Shown: positions 13,122 through 20,758 of the stretch, piece after piece
Position numbering within the stretch: the first letter of the stretch is position 1
Layout: each line of letters opens with the position of its first letter
DNA from: 73-13 sp035555435
GTDB taxonomy: Bacteria; Actinomycetota; Actinomycetes; Actinomycetales; Microbacteriaceae
Assembly (NCBI GenBank): GCA_035555435.1
Contig: DATMGN010000062.1
Coordinates: forward strand, 1 to 64,000
Reading direction: 5' to 3'
DNA: 64,000 nt
Notes under the pieces: model-generated
Told to the model about the DNA's origin: nothing
The model's input: the letters and a program-made list of their open reading frames with translations, nothing else
Database searches by the model: none
Position numbers and translations under genes: made by a program

Positions 13122-14303
13122 CTAGCTCGAGTACGCCGAGTTCTCGTGCACGTAGTCGTGCGTGAGGTCGTTCGTCCAGATCGTCGCGGTCGCGTCGCCC
13201 GCGTTGAGGCCGATCTGCAGGTGGACGGCGCGCGGCGCGAGGTCGACCTCGGTGCGCGGCCGGTCGGGCCCGCCCTGGTGGCACACCCGCACGCCGTTGA
13301 TCGTGACGTCGACGTCGTACGGGTCGAACGCTGCCTGCGTCGTCCCGATCGCGGCGAGCACGCGGCCCCAGTTGGGGTCGTTGCCGAAGACGGCGGCCTT
13401 GAAGAGGTTGTTGCGCGCGACGCTGCGACCCACCTCGACGGCGTCGTCCTCGCTCGCGGCGCCGGTCACCTCGATCGTGATGTCGTGGCTCGCGCCCTCG
13501 GCGTCGCCCATGAGCTGCTGCGCGAGATCGCGAGTGAGCGCGTCGAGCGCCGCCTGGAAGGCCGCCGGGTCCGGCGCGACGCCGCTCGCGCCGGAGGCCA
13601 TGAGCGTGACGTGATCGTTCGTCGACATGCAGCCGTCGGAGTCGAGGCGGTCGAACGACTGCCGCGTCGCGGCCCGCAGGTGCGCGTCGAGCGCGGCCGC
13701 GTCGAGCACCGCGTCGGTCGTGATGACGACGAGCATCGTCGCGAGCGCGGGCGCGAGCATTCCCGCGCCCTTCGCCATACCCCCGATCGTCCAGCCCTCG
13801 GGGCTCGTGAACGCCGCCCGCTTGGGGACCGTGTCCGTCGTCATGATCGCGAGGCTGGCGTGCTCCCCCGCCGTGCCGTCGGCCGCGAGGGCCGGCACCG
13901 CGGCGCGCACGCCGTCGAGCACGCGGCCGCGGAAGACCTCGTCGCCCTCGCCGATGAGCCCCGTACTCGCGACGAGGACGTCACCCGCCGAGGTGCCGAG
14001 GAGCTCGGCGACGAGCTCGGCCGTCAGGTGCGTGGTCTGGAACCCGAACGCACCCGTGAAGCAGTTCGCGCCGCCGGAGTTGAGGACGATCGCGTTCGCC
14101 CGACCGTCCTTGACGACCTCCTGGGACCAGATGATCGGGTTCGCCTTCGCGCGGTTGCCGGTGAAGACCGCCGCGACGGCGTCGAGCGGGCCGCAGTTGA
14201 CGACGAGCGCGACGTCCGGCCCGCCCTTGGACTTGAGGCCCGCGGCGACCCCGGCCGCCTCGAAGCCCTTCGCCGCGGTCACGCCCGCGCCGATCGACGT
14301 CAC
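13122..14303 (-). CDS. argJ: Glutamate N-acetyltransferase / N-acetylglutamate synthase
   Basis: 393 residues. It moves the acetyl group from acetylornithine to glutamate, so the pathway recycles acetate. The self-cleavage region is seen as KGAGMLAP followed by ATML, in which the Thr becomes the nucleophile of the beta chain. The GTG start was chosen because GTGA overlaps the argC stop; the frame is open for longer upstream but that part is antisense-like noise. Whether it also uses acetyl-CoA (bifunctional) cannot be read from the sequence alone. Confidence 0.96.
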   Translation of the reverse strand: MTSIGAGVTAAKGFEAAGVAAGLKSKGGPDVALVVNCGPLDAVAAVFTGNRAKANPIIWSQEVVKDGRANAIVLNSGGANCFTGAFGFQTTHLTAELVAELLGTSAGDVLVASTGLIGEGDEVFRGRVLDGVRAAVPALAADGTAGEHASLAIMTTDTVPKRAAFTSPEGWTIGGMAKGAGMLAPALATMLVVITTDAVLDAAALDAHLRAATRQSFDRLDSDGCMSTNDHVTLMASGASGVAPDPAAFQAALDALTRDLAQQLMGDAEGASHDITIEVTGAASEDDAVEVGRSVARNNLFKAAVFGNDPNWGRVLAAIGTTQAAFDPYDVDVTINGVRVCHQGGPDRPRTEVDLAPRAVHLQIGLNAGDATATIWTNDLTHDYVHENSAYSS

Positions 14304-15346
14304 GGCGCCACCCCGTCCACGGTCAGGCCGGTCCCCTCGGGGATGCCGAGCGCGAGGTTGAGCGACTGGACGGCGGCGCCGGCGGTGCCCTTGACGAGGT
14401 TGTCGAGGACGGAGAACGTCATGACCCGGCCCGCGCGCTCGTCGACGGCGAGGCCGACGAGGCAGGTGTTCGCGCCGACCGTGTCGGCCGTGCGCACCGC
14501 GGCGCCCTCCGGCACGACGTGCACGAAGGCCTCGTCGCCGTACGCGTCGTCGAACGCGGCCCGCACGTCGGCCGCCGTCGCACCGGGTGCGAGCTTCGCC
14601 GCGTTCGTCGCGTGGATGCCGCGCGACATGGGGACGAGCACGGGCGTGAAGCTCAGGGTGGGACCCGTCGCGCCGGCCTTCGTCAGGTTCTGCCGGATCT
14701 CGGGATTGTGCCGGTGCGCGCCGCCGGTGCCGTAGGCGTGCGCGGAGCCGAGCAACTCGGCCGCGAGCAGGTCGGTGCGCAGCGTCTTGCCGGCGCCCGA
14801 GGGTCCGACCGCGAGGACGCTCACGAGGTCCTGCGCCTCGATGACGCCCTCGCGGATCGCCGGGGCGAGGCCGAGCGTGACGGCGGTGACGTTGCACCCG
14901 GGGACGGCGATGCGCCTCGCACCGCGCAGCGCCTCGCGCTGCTTCGTGCCGTCCGCGAGCACGAGCTCGGGCAGGCCGTACGCCCAGGCGCCGTGGTGGT
15001 CGCCGCCGTAGTAGACGGCCCAGTCCTCAGCGGACTCGAGCCGGTGGTCGGCGCCGGCGTCGACGACGATCGTGTCGTCGCCGAGCGCGTCGGCGACCTC
15101 GCCGGACTTGCCGTGCGGGAGCGCAAGCACGACGACGTCGTGGCCCGCGAGGACCTCGGGGGTCGTGGGCTGGAGCGTGAGGTGCGCGAGGGAGCGCAGG
15201 TGCGGCTGGTGCTGGATGAGCGGGGCGCCGGCGTTCTGATGGGCCGTCACGGTCGTGACGGTGAACTCCGGGTGCGACGACAGGAGCCTGAGGAGCTCCC
15301 CGCCGGCGTAACCGCTCGCGCCGGAGACGGCGACCGAGTAGGGCAT
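14300..15346 (-). CDS. argC: N-acetyl-gamma-glutamyl-phosphate reductase
   Basis: 348 residues. It reduces acetylglutamyl phosphate to the semialdehyde using NADPH. The Rossmann motif GASGYAGGELLRLL starts at residue 9 and the catalytic Cys lies in PGCNVTA; the more usual spelling is PGCYPTA. The ATG has a -10-like box TAAGGT 7 nt upstream and no Shine-Dalgarno, so a leaderless start is possible as well as transcription from further upstream. It is the first structural gene of argCJBDFH. Confidence 0.97.
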   Translation of the reverse strand: MPYSVAVSGASGYAGGELLRLLSSHPEFTVTTVTAHQNAGAPLIQHQPHLRSLAHLTLQPTTPEVLAGHDVVVLALPHGKSGEVADALGDDTIVVDAGADHRLESAEDWAVYYGGDHHGAWAYGLPELVLADGTKQREALRGARRIAVPGCNVTAVTLGLAPAIREGVIEAQDLVSVLAVGPSGAGKTLRTDLLAAELLGSAHAYGTGGAHRHNPEIRQNLTKAGATGPTLSFTPVLVPMSRGIHATNAAKLAPGATAADVRAAFDDAYGDEAFVHVVPEGAAVRTADTVGANTCLVGLAVDERAGRVMTFSVLDNLVKGTAGAAVQSLNLALGIPEGTGLTVDGVAP

Positions 15347-15381
15347 GGTGTCAACCTTAGATTCTGGGACGGGCTGCGACG

Positions 15382-15397
15382 GGTCGATGGATCGACC
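15382..15397 (-). other. Small hairpin between the leader ORF and argC
   Basis: A perfect inverted repeat GGTCGAT / ATCGACC with only two bases between the arms, so the folded stem is about 6 bp with a 4-base loop. It lies 36 nt upstream of the argC start on the same strand. No U-tract follows. Confidence 0.45.
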
Positions 15398-15404
15398 TGG
15401 GGCG

Positions 15405-15446
15405 GCGACGCGAGGGGCGCACGCGGGGTGCGCGAGGACGCGTCGC
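15405..15446 (-). other. Nested hairpin directly after the putative arg leader ORF
   Basis: On the minus strand an outer 8-bp stem (GCGACGCG / CGCGTCGC, 15439-15446 with 15405-15412) encloses an inner 6-bp stem (GCGCAC / GTGCGC, 15428-15433 with 15417-15422) with a 5-base loop. Its 5' arm starts on the base right after the stop codon of the 29-codon ORF, where a terminating ribosome would cover it. No U-tract follows, so a Rho-independent terminator is not evident. Confidence 0.5.
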
Positions 15447-15536
15447 CTAGCCTCGGCGCGCGGCGCGACGACGCAGGCCGGAGCCGCGCAGCACGGGGGT
15501 GCCGGCGCGCTCGACGATCGCTGCGGTCTGGGTCAC
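15447..15536 (-). CDS. Putative arginine-rich leader peptide upstream of argC
   Basis: A 29-codon ORF starting with GTG, with a -10-like box TATGCT 7 nt upstream, the same leaderless layout as many genes in this window. It contains 7 arginines, five of them in the last nine residues (LRRRAARRG), using the codons CGT, CGT, CGC, CGC and CGA. It ends 100 nt before argC on the same strand. This is the layout of an amino-acid-sensing leader peptide, but Arg-rich short ORFs arise easily in such GC-rich DNA and no experimental or comparative support is at hand. Confidence 0.4.
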   Translation of the reverse strand: MTQTAAIVERAGTPVLRGSGLRRRAARRG

Positions 15537-15702
15537 ATCCGCGAGCATACCGGAGAACGCGATGCCGCGGCCGGGGCAGCGTCATGCCGAACTCCCTGCG
15601 TACCCCCGTCTGGCGGTGCCGTATGCGGAGTGCGGGCGCCGCGATTGCGCACAAGGCACCGCTCGACGGGGTCAAGGGCGCGAGGCGCGGCGCGGCGCGG
15701 GG

Positions 15703-16095
15703 TCAGGAGCGGGAGAAGAAGCGCGCGGCCTTGCCGGCCCAGAGCAGCAGGATGCCGAGGATCGCGACCACGAGGCTGATGACACCCGAGAGGACGGAGC
15801 CGTTGACGAGCGCGATGACCGCGCCGATGAGCGAGAAGACGAGCCAGATCGTCACGAGCGCCCGGGCGACACGGCTGCCGCGCAGCAGCCCGCCGGCGAT
15901 GAAGAAGCCGATGATGCCGAAGACGATCGAGACGATGCCGTTCCAGAGCACCCCGAGACCCCAGCCGAGGTCGATGATGAGCGCCGGGATCCAGAGCGCG
16001 AGCACCGACAGCACGCCGAAGACGACGTCGAGCAGCGACCAGATCCAGATGATGACGGCGACGAACGTCACGCCGCCGGGACGCTGCCCGGCCAT
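15703..16095 (-). CDS. Small multi-pass membrane protein, unknown function
   Basis: 130 residues with about four hydrophobic segments (roughly 10-30, 40-60, 75-95, 105-122) and a basic C-terminus (KAARFFSRS). The composition (repeated Ile/Val/Leu/Gly) resembles uncharacterised actinobacterial membrane proteins; I recognise no catalytic motif. The ATG has a strong Shine-Dalgarno, AGGAGGAGG, and a -10-like TAGTGT (complement of 16125-16130). It is divergent from argG. The 15537-15702 gap downstream holds no gene I can see other than the arg leader promoter. Confidence 0.75.
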   Translation of the reverse strand: MAGQRPGGVTFVAVIIWIWSLLDVVFGVLSVLALWIPALIIDLGWGLGVLWNGIVSIVFGIIGFFIAGGLLRGSRVARALVTIWLVFSLIGAVIALVNGSVLSGVISLVVAILGILLLWAGKAARFFSRS

Positions 16096-16190
16096 CGGCC
16101 CCTCCTCCTGCGTGGTTTGGGGCAACACTAGCGGGCGGGCACGCCGCCCGACCTCCACCCGCCGAAGCCCCGCCGGTAGGCTTGTGCCTC

Positions 16191-17534
16191 GTGTCCAAGG
16201 TCCTCACCCAGCTTCCCGTCGGCGAGAAGGTCGGCATCGCGTTCTCCGGGGGTCTCGACACCTCGACGGCCGTCGCCTGGATGCGCGACAAGGGCGCCAT
16301 CCCCTGCTCCTACACCGCTGACATCGGCCAGCCGGACGAGCCGGATGTCGCCGGCGTCCCGGACCGCGCGCTGCAGTACGGGGCCGAGATCGCGCGGCTC
16401 GTCGACGTGCGCCGCCAGCTCGTCGAGGAGGGCTTCGCGGCGCTCGCCTGCGGCGCGTTCCACATCCGCACCGGCGGTAAGACGTACTTCAACACGACGC
16501 CGCTCGGCCGCGCCGTGACCGGCACGATGCTCGTGCGCGCGATGCAGGAGGACGGCGTCTCGATCTGGGGCGACGGCTCGACCTACAAGGGCAACGACAT
16601 CGAGCGGTTCTACCGCTACGGGCTCCTCGCGAACCCGCAGCTGCGCATCTACAAGCCGTGGCTCGACCCGGCCTTCGTGAGCGAGCTCGGCGGCCGCACC
16701 GAGATGAGCGAGTGGCTCGTCGCGCACGGCTACCCGTACCGCGACGCGACCGAGAAGGCCTACTCGACGGACTCGAACATCTGGGGCGCGACCCACGAGG
16801 CGAAGGATCTCGAGGAGCTCGGGACGAGCATGGACATCGTCGAGCCGATCATGGGCGTCGCGCACTGGCGCGAGGACGTCGCGATCGCTGCGGAGGAGGT
16901 CACGATCGGGTTCCGCGCCGGTCGTCCCCTCTCGATCAACGGCAGGGACTACGGCGACCCGGTCGCACTCGTCACCGAGGCGAACGCGATCGGCGGACGC
17001 CACGGGCTCGGCATGTCGGATCAGATCGAGAACCGCATCATCGAGGCGAAGTCGCGCGGCATCTACGAGGCGCCGGGCATGGCGCTGCTGCACATCGCCT
17101 ACGAACGGCTGCTCAGCGCGATCCACAACGAGGACACGCTCGCGAACTACCACGCGGAGGGCCGCCGCCTCGGGCGCCTCATGTACGAGGGTCGGTGGCT
17201 CGACCCGCAGTCCCTCATGCTGCGCGAGAGCCTGCAGAAGTGGGTCGGCTCAGCCGTGACGGGCGAGGTCACGCTGCGGCTGCGCCGCGGCGACGACTAC
17301 ACGATCGTCGACACGCGCGGGCCCGCCCTGAGCTACCACCCCGAGAAGCTCTCGATGGAGCGGGTCTCGGACGCCGCGTTCGGTCCCGAGGACCGGATCG
17401 GCCAGCTCACGATGCGAAACCTCGACATCGCCGACTCGCGCGAGCGGCTCGAGCAGTACTCGCGCCTCGGCATCGTCGGGGGCGAGGCCGCCTCGCTCGT
17501 CGCGGACGTCGTGGCGCCCGAGGTCGAGTCCTAG
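16191..17534 (+). CDS. argG: Argininosuccinate synthase
   Basis: 447 residues, the longer ArgG type. It joins citrulline and aspartate using ATP. The PP-loop AFSGGLDTS is at about 16-24. The GTG start giving MSKVLTQL was chosen over an in-frame TTG 9 nt upstream because a -10 box TAGGCT ends 8 nt before it. argG stands alone on the plus strand, away from the rest of the arg genes. The gene on the opposite strand runs through its last ~285 nt (see the EamA entry). Confidence 0.97.
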   Translation: MSKVLTQLPVGEKVGIAFSGGLDTSTAVAWMRDKGAIPCSYTADIGQPDEPDVAGVPDRALQYGAEIARLVDVRRQLVEEGFAALACGAFHIRTGGKTYFNTTPLGRAVTGTMLVRAMQEDGVSIWGDGSTYKGNDIERFYRYGLLANPQLRIYKPWLDPAFVSELGGRTEMSEWLVAHGYPYRDATEKAYSTDSNIWGATHEAKDLEELGTSMDIVEPIMGVAHWREDVAIAAEEVTIGFRAGRPLSINGRDYGDPVALVTEANAIGGRHGLGMSDQIENRIIEAKSRGIYEAPGMALLHIAYERLLSAIHNEDTLANYHAEGRRLGRLMYEGRWLDPQSLMLRESLQKWVGSAVTGEVTLRLRRGDDYTIVDTRGPALSYHPEKLSMERVSDAAFGPEDRIGQLTMRNLDIADSRERLEQYSRLGIVGGEAASLVADVVAPEVES

Positions 17535-18392
17535 TCCCCGCTCGCGTCGCGCGCGGCCCTGGCCCGCGAGGATGCCGGCGAGCACGAGTCCGATGCCGAG
17601 CCACTGCGGCCAGCCGAGCACCTCGCCGGCCGCGAGCGTGCCGAGCAGCACGCCGGTCACCGGGTTGAGCAGGCCGATGATGCCGACGCTCGCGGCCGGT
17701 AGCCGCGACAGTCCCGTGAACCACGCCCAGTAGGCGAGCGCCGTCGCGACGAGCGCCATGAAGGCGTAGCCGACCCAGCCGAGCGCGTCGACCGAGGGAG
17801 GCAGCCCCTCGAATCCGACGGCGAACGGCACGAGCAGGACGCCGCCCGCGACGAGCTGCCACGCGGTCACGGCGAGGACGGGCGTCCCGTCGGCCCAGCG
17901 CTTGGCGAGCACGCCGGACAGGGACGCGAGCAGCATCGAGATCGCCGCCGCGGCGATCCCCCACCAGTCGAGCCGGCCCGTGCCCGCTCCGACGATGAGG
18001 AGCACGCCGACGATGCCGAGGACGCCGCCGACGACGATCCGCCGGGTCGGCCGCTCCCCGACGAGCGCCCAGGCGAAGCCGGCGAGCGCGACGGGGGTGA
18101 GGGCCTGCACCGAGGACGCCACGCTCGACGGCAGGAGCTGGGCGGCGAGGTAGACGAGGACGAAGAACACGGCGACGTTCATGACGCCGAGGACGATCGA
18201 CCGCCACCACCAGGCGCCGTGCGGCCGCCGGCGCGCGAAGGCGAGGAGCACGAGCCCCGCGGGCAGCGCGCGGATCGCAGCACCCCAGAGCGGCGCGTCG
18301 GCGGGGAGCGTGCGGCTCGTCACGAAGTAGGTCGCGCCCCACGCGATGGGTGCGATTGCGGTGATGAGGATCCAACGCCATTTAGCTTCCAT
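17250..18392 (-). CDS. EamA-family transporter with abnormal C-terminal run-on into argG
   Basis: 380 residues. Residues 1 to ~280 form a normal ten-helix DMT/EamA exporter (two EamA repeats, for example APIAWGATYFVTSRTLP near the start and LLNPVTGVLLG near 250). After LVLAGILAGQGRARRERG the frame continues about 95 residues of charged, low-complexity sequence that is simply the antisense of argG. A stop in the shifted frame occurs in the CTAG shared with the argG stop, so a one-base indel is likely. The start MEAKW has a -10 TATTAT 7 nt upstream. It is divergent from and probably controlled by the marR gene. Confidence 0.85.
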   Translation of the reverse strand: MEAKWRWILITAIAPIAWGATYFVTSRTLPADAPLWGAAIRALPAGLVLLAFARRRPHGAWWWRSIVLGVMNVAVFFVLVYLAAQLLPSSVASSVQALTPVALAGFAWALVGERPTRRIVVGGVLGIVGVLLIVGAGTGRLDWWGIAAAAISMLLASLSGVLAKRWADGTPVLAVTAWQLVAGGVLLVPFAVGFEGLPPSVDALGWVGYAFMALVATALAYWAWFTGLSRLPAASVGIIGLLNPVTGVLLGTLAAGEVLGWPQWLGIGLVLAGILAGQGRARRERGLGLDLGRHDVRDERGGLAPDDAEARVLLEPLARVGDVEVSHRELADPVLGTERGVRDPLHRELLGVVAQGGPARVDDRVVVAAAQPQRDLARHG

Positions 18393-18399
18393 GGAAGAC

Positions 18400-18425
18400 A
18401 TAATATCTTCCGGGGAAGGTATTAT
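18400..18425. promoter_or_regulatory. Divergent promoters and probable MarR operator
   Basis: TAATATCTTCC and GGAAGGTATTA form an inverted repeat with 10 of 11 positions matching (18401-18411 and 18414-18424) around a GG centre. The outer arms contain the -10 boxes of both genes, TATTAT for the transporter (complement of 18400-18405) and TATTAT for marR (18420-18425), each 6-7 nt from its start codon. A dimer bound here would block both promoters. Confidence 0.7.
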
Positions 18426-18431
18426 TCCCGC

Positions 18432-18941
18432 ATGACAGAACGCGATGCCCGTGGCGCCGACCTCGTCGGCTGGATCCAGGCGCAGTGGGAGCGCGAGCGA
18501 CCCGACCTGGACGTCTCCCCCATCGGCGTCATCGGGCGCCTCCACCGACTCGCCGCACGGCTCGACGAGGAGCTCCTCCTCGTCTACGCCCGCTACGAGC
18601 TCGGCGAGGGCGAGTTCGACGTGCTCGCCACACTGCGCCGCTCAGGCGAGCCGTACGAGCTCGTGGCCGGGGAGATCGCCCGATACACCATCGTCACGAC
18701 GGGCACCGTCACCAAGCGCGTCGACCGTCTCGAGGCCGCCGGGCTCGTCACCCGACGGCCGTCCGCCGACGACGGACGGGTCCGCGTCGTCGCGCTCACC
18801 GAGGCCGGCGTGCGCGTGATCGACGCCGCGTTCACCGCGCACATGCGCAACGAGCACCGGCTCCTGGAGGCCATCTCCCTCCCGGAGCGGGCGCAGCTCG
18901 AAGCGATCTTCAAGAAGTGGCTCGCGGCGTTCGACGCCTAA
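18432..18941 (+). CDS. MarR-family transcriptional regulator
   Basis: 169 residues with the winged-helix MarR fold: helices around RLAARLDEELLLVYARYELGEGEFDVLATL, a recognition region VTTGTVTKRVDRLEAAGLVTRR and a wing with DDGRVRVVALTEAG. The start ATG lies exactly 6 nt after the -10 TATTAT. It shares the operator region with the divergent EamA transporter gene, so the likely role is ligand-relieved repression of that transporter and itself; the ligand is unknown. Confidence 0.93.
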   Translation: MTERDARGADLVGWIQAQWERERPDLDVSPIGVIGRLHRLAARLDEELLLVYARYELGEGEFDVLATLRRSGEPYELVAGEIARYTIVTTGTVTKRVDRLEAAGLVTRRPSADDGRVRVVALTEAGVRVIDAAFTAHMRNEHRLLEAISLPERAQLEAIFKKWLAAFDA

Positions 18942-18956
18942 CGGGCCGGCGACGCC

Positions 18957-19601
18957 TCAGTAGGCGAAGCCGATGTGCGCGCCGCCGCCGTGCTCGCCGC
19001 GCTCGATCGCGTCGACGACCCCGGCCGCGAAGTCCGCACCCGAGATCGCGCCCGCGTCGCCCGCGAGCGACACGTCGCCGCCGACGCGGTACGCGCCCGT
19101 GCGCTCACCCGGCGCGAACGCGCCGAACATCGCGGGCGGGCTGACGAACGTCCAGTCGAGCCCCGCCGGTGCCTCCGCCTGGAGCCACTCGAGGACGTCC
19201 GTCATCTCGAGCGCCTCCGCCTTGAAGGGGAAGTCGTCCGTCAGGCTCGCCGCGTAGCGCGGCCCGCCCTCCTCGGCGCGCAGGCCGTTGAAGCCGCCGA
19301 TCACGATGAGTCGGGTCCCCGCCGCGGCCGCCGCGGCCGCGAGCTCGCGGTAGACAGCGGCGACCCGCCCCTCCATGTCGCCTCGTGGTGACAGCGCTGC
19401 GACCACCGCGTCCGCGCCCGCGATCACCTCGGCGACGAACGCGCCGTCCTCGAGGCTGCCCTGCCGGTACTCGACGCCCGCGACCGGCTCCGCGGGGGCG
19501 GTGCGGCTCACCGCGACCACCGCGTGACCGCGACCGGCGGCCTCCTCGACGATGTTCGAACCGGCGTAGCCGGTGCCTCCGATGACGGTGATGCTGCTCA
19601 T
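18957..19601 (-). CDS. NAD(P)-binding protein, atypical SDR/NmrA-like
   Basis: 214 residues. The N-terminal GGTGYAGSN (8-16) is the dinucleotide-binding loop of the NAD(P)H-binding (YwnB/NmrA-like) family, followed by DAVVAALSPRG and IVIGGFNGL. The classical YxxxK site is absent, as is usual in this group. It may be a quinone or flavin reductase-like enzyme or a redox sensor; the substrate cannot be told. It is convergent with marR. An AGGAG lies upstream of the ATG. Confidence 0.85.
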   Translation of the reverse strand: MSSITVIGGTGYAGSNIVEEAAGRGHAVVAVSRTAPAEPVAGVEYRQGSLEDGAFVAEVIAGADAVVAALSPRGDMEGRVAAVYRELAAAAAAAGTRLIVIGGFNGLRAEEGGPRYAASLTDDFPFKAEALEMTDVLEWLQAEAPAGLDWTFVSPPAMFGAFAPGERTGAYRVGGDVSLAGDAGAISGADFAAGVVDAIERGEHGGGAHIGFAY

Positions 19602-19644
19602 GTCCTGGTCGCTCCTGTGGATCGGTTGACGGGGTTCTCCCGGC

Positions 19645-20109
19645 TCAGCGTCGGATCGCCGCCCGGTATTCCCGGACCGTCGTCACGAGCAGCGCGATGA
19701 GCAGTCCGACGAGCAGCACGTCCGCGACGATGTAGACGTTGTGCAGCCACGAGCCGCCGGCCTCGAGGCCCGCGAGCACGGCCTCGGTGCGCGCGTTGAG
19801 CAGCGGGCGCACGACCCCGACCTGGACGACGAGCACGAGCCAGAGCCCCCCGAGGACCCACAGCGACGGCTTGCCGACGCGGGGCCGCAGGAGCACGAGG
19901 ACCGTCGTCGCCAGGAGCAGCCCCGCGCCCGCGATGTCGGCCGCCGTCAGCACGAGCCGACCGATCCCGAGCGCGATGTCGAGCGTCACGCCGGGCCCGA
20001 GAAACTTCAGCGGCGTCTCGATGAACGCGAGCGCGACGAGCAGCCCGAGCCAGAAGGAGGGGACGACGAGCCGCAGCGCGAACCGTCCTGCGCCCGACTC
20101 AACTCGCAC
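19645..20109 (-). CDS. Four-helix membrane protein, unknown function
   Basis: 154 residues, with hydrophobic segments at about 10-32, 45-72, 83-105 and 122-145, and a basic end (REYRAAIRR). The motif FIETPLKF followed by ALGIGRLV recalls an uncharacterised bacterial membrane family. The GTG start (20107-20109) is a guess; the open frame reaches further upstream but that part is not hydrophobic. The gap 20110-20248 shows nothing clear. Confidence 0.65.
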   Translation of the reverse strand: MRVESGAGRFALRLVVPSFWLGLLVALAFIETPLKFLGPGVTLDIALGIGRLVLTAADIAGAGLLLATTVLVLLRPRVGKPSLWVLGGLWLVLVVQVGVVRPLLNARTEAVLAGLEAGGSWLHNVYIVADVLLVGLLIALLVTTVREYRAAIRR

Positions 20110-20248
20110 GGCCGGCCTTCCAGTATCGCGTGAACACGATCCGCGCCTTCGGCACCCCCGCCGCGCCGAAGTGGCCGCCGCCGAGCTTGCTTCCGTCGGT
20201 GAGTCCCACTGCGCTCTCGCTCTCGTTGCTCGGAAGTGCTCGACGCGC

Positions 20249-20680
20249 TCAGGCGCTCGAGCGGGGATCGTGGAGGTGGACGTGGTCGAAGCTCCAGGCG
20301 AGGCGCTCGCAGAGCTGGTCGATTCGGGCGTTGGACGCGCAGCCGAGCCACATGACATAGGGGATCTCGCGGCCGCTCGGCTTGCCGGGCATCCATTCGG
20401 CCACCCAGGAGGTCACGGCGCGCTCGATGAGCTCGCCGCGGGCCACCGGGTTTCCACGGGCTGCGGCGGCGTCCCGGAACAGCCAGGTGATCGACACGCT
20501 CGCGGGCGTCGGCCAGCGCTCGACCTGGATCCCGGAGGCGACCTCGACGAACACCTGGCCGTACGCGTCGACCGGCAGTCGCGCGACCGCGCCGCGGATG
20601 GCGGCCCGGTCGGCGCCCTCGCCCGCGATCAGGAAGTGCGCTCGCGGCGGCGCCCAAGCCGCCCGCGCGCCGTCCTCCAT
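20249..20680 (-). CDS. Stand-alone siderophore-interacting (SIP) C-terminal domain protein
   Basis: 143 residues matching only the NAD(P)-binding SIP domain of ferric-siderophore reductases: HFLIAGEGADRAAIRGAV near the start, then VDAYGQVFVEVAS, ITWLFRD, and EIPYVMWLGC near 105-115. The N-terminal FAD-binding domain of full ViuB-type reductases is missing and no partner gene is next to it. The ATG directly abuts an iron-box-like sequence (20681-20699), which strongly suggests iron-controlled expression. The role is presumably in siderophore iron use; enzymatic activity alone is doubtful. Confidence 0.8.
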   Translation of the reverse strand: MEDGARAAWAPPRAHFLIAGEGADRAAIRGAVARLPVDAYGQVFVEVASGIQVERWPTPASVSITWLFRDAAAARGNPVARGELIERAVTSWVAEWMPGKPSGREIPYVMWLGCASNARIDQLCERLAWSFDHVHLHDPRSSA

Positions 20681-20699
20681 GTAGGTAAACCTAACCTAT
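20681..20699. promoter_or_regulatory. Probable IdeR/DtxR iron box
   Basis: The minus strand reads ATAGGTTAGGTTTACCTAC. Compared with the 19-base consensus TTAGGTTAGGCTAACCTAA, 15 positions match. It includes a TAGGTT -10 box 7 nt before the ATG of the SIP-domain gene, so a bound repressor would block RNA polymerase. It lies about 60 nt upstream of the divergent EamA gene, which may also be affected. Confidence 0.7.
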
Positions 20700-20758
20700 G
20701 TCCCACATCGACTCGTCGCGTCGTCGCCGATGTCGGCGGTTACGTGTTGGATGGTGCG

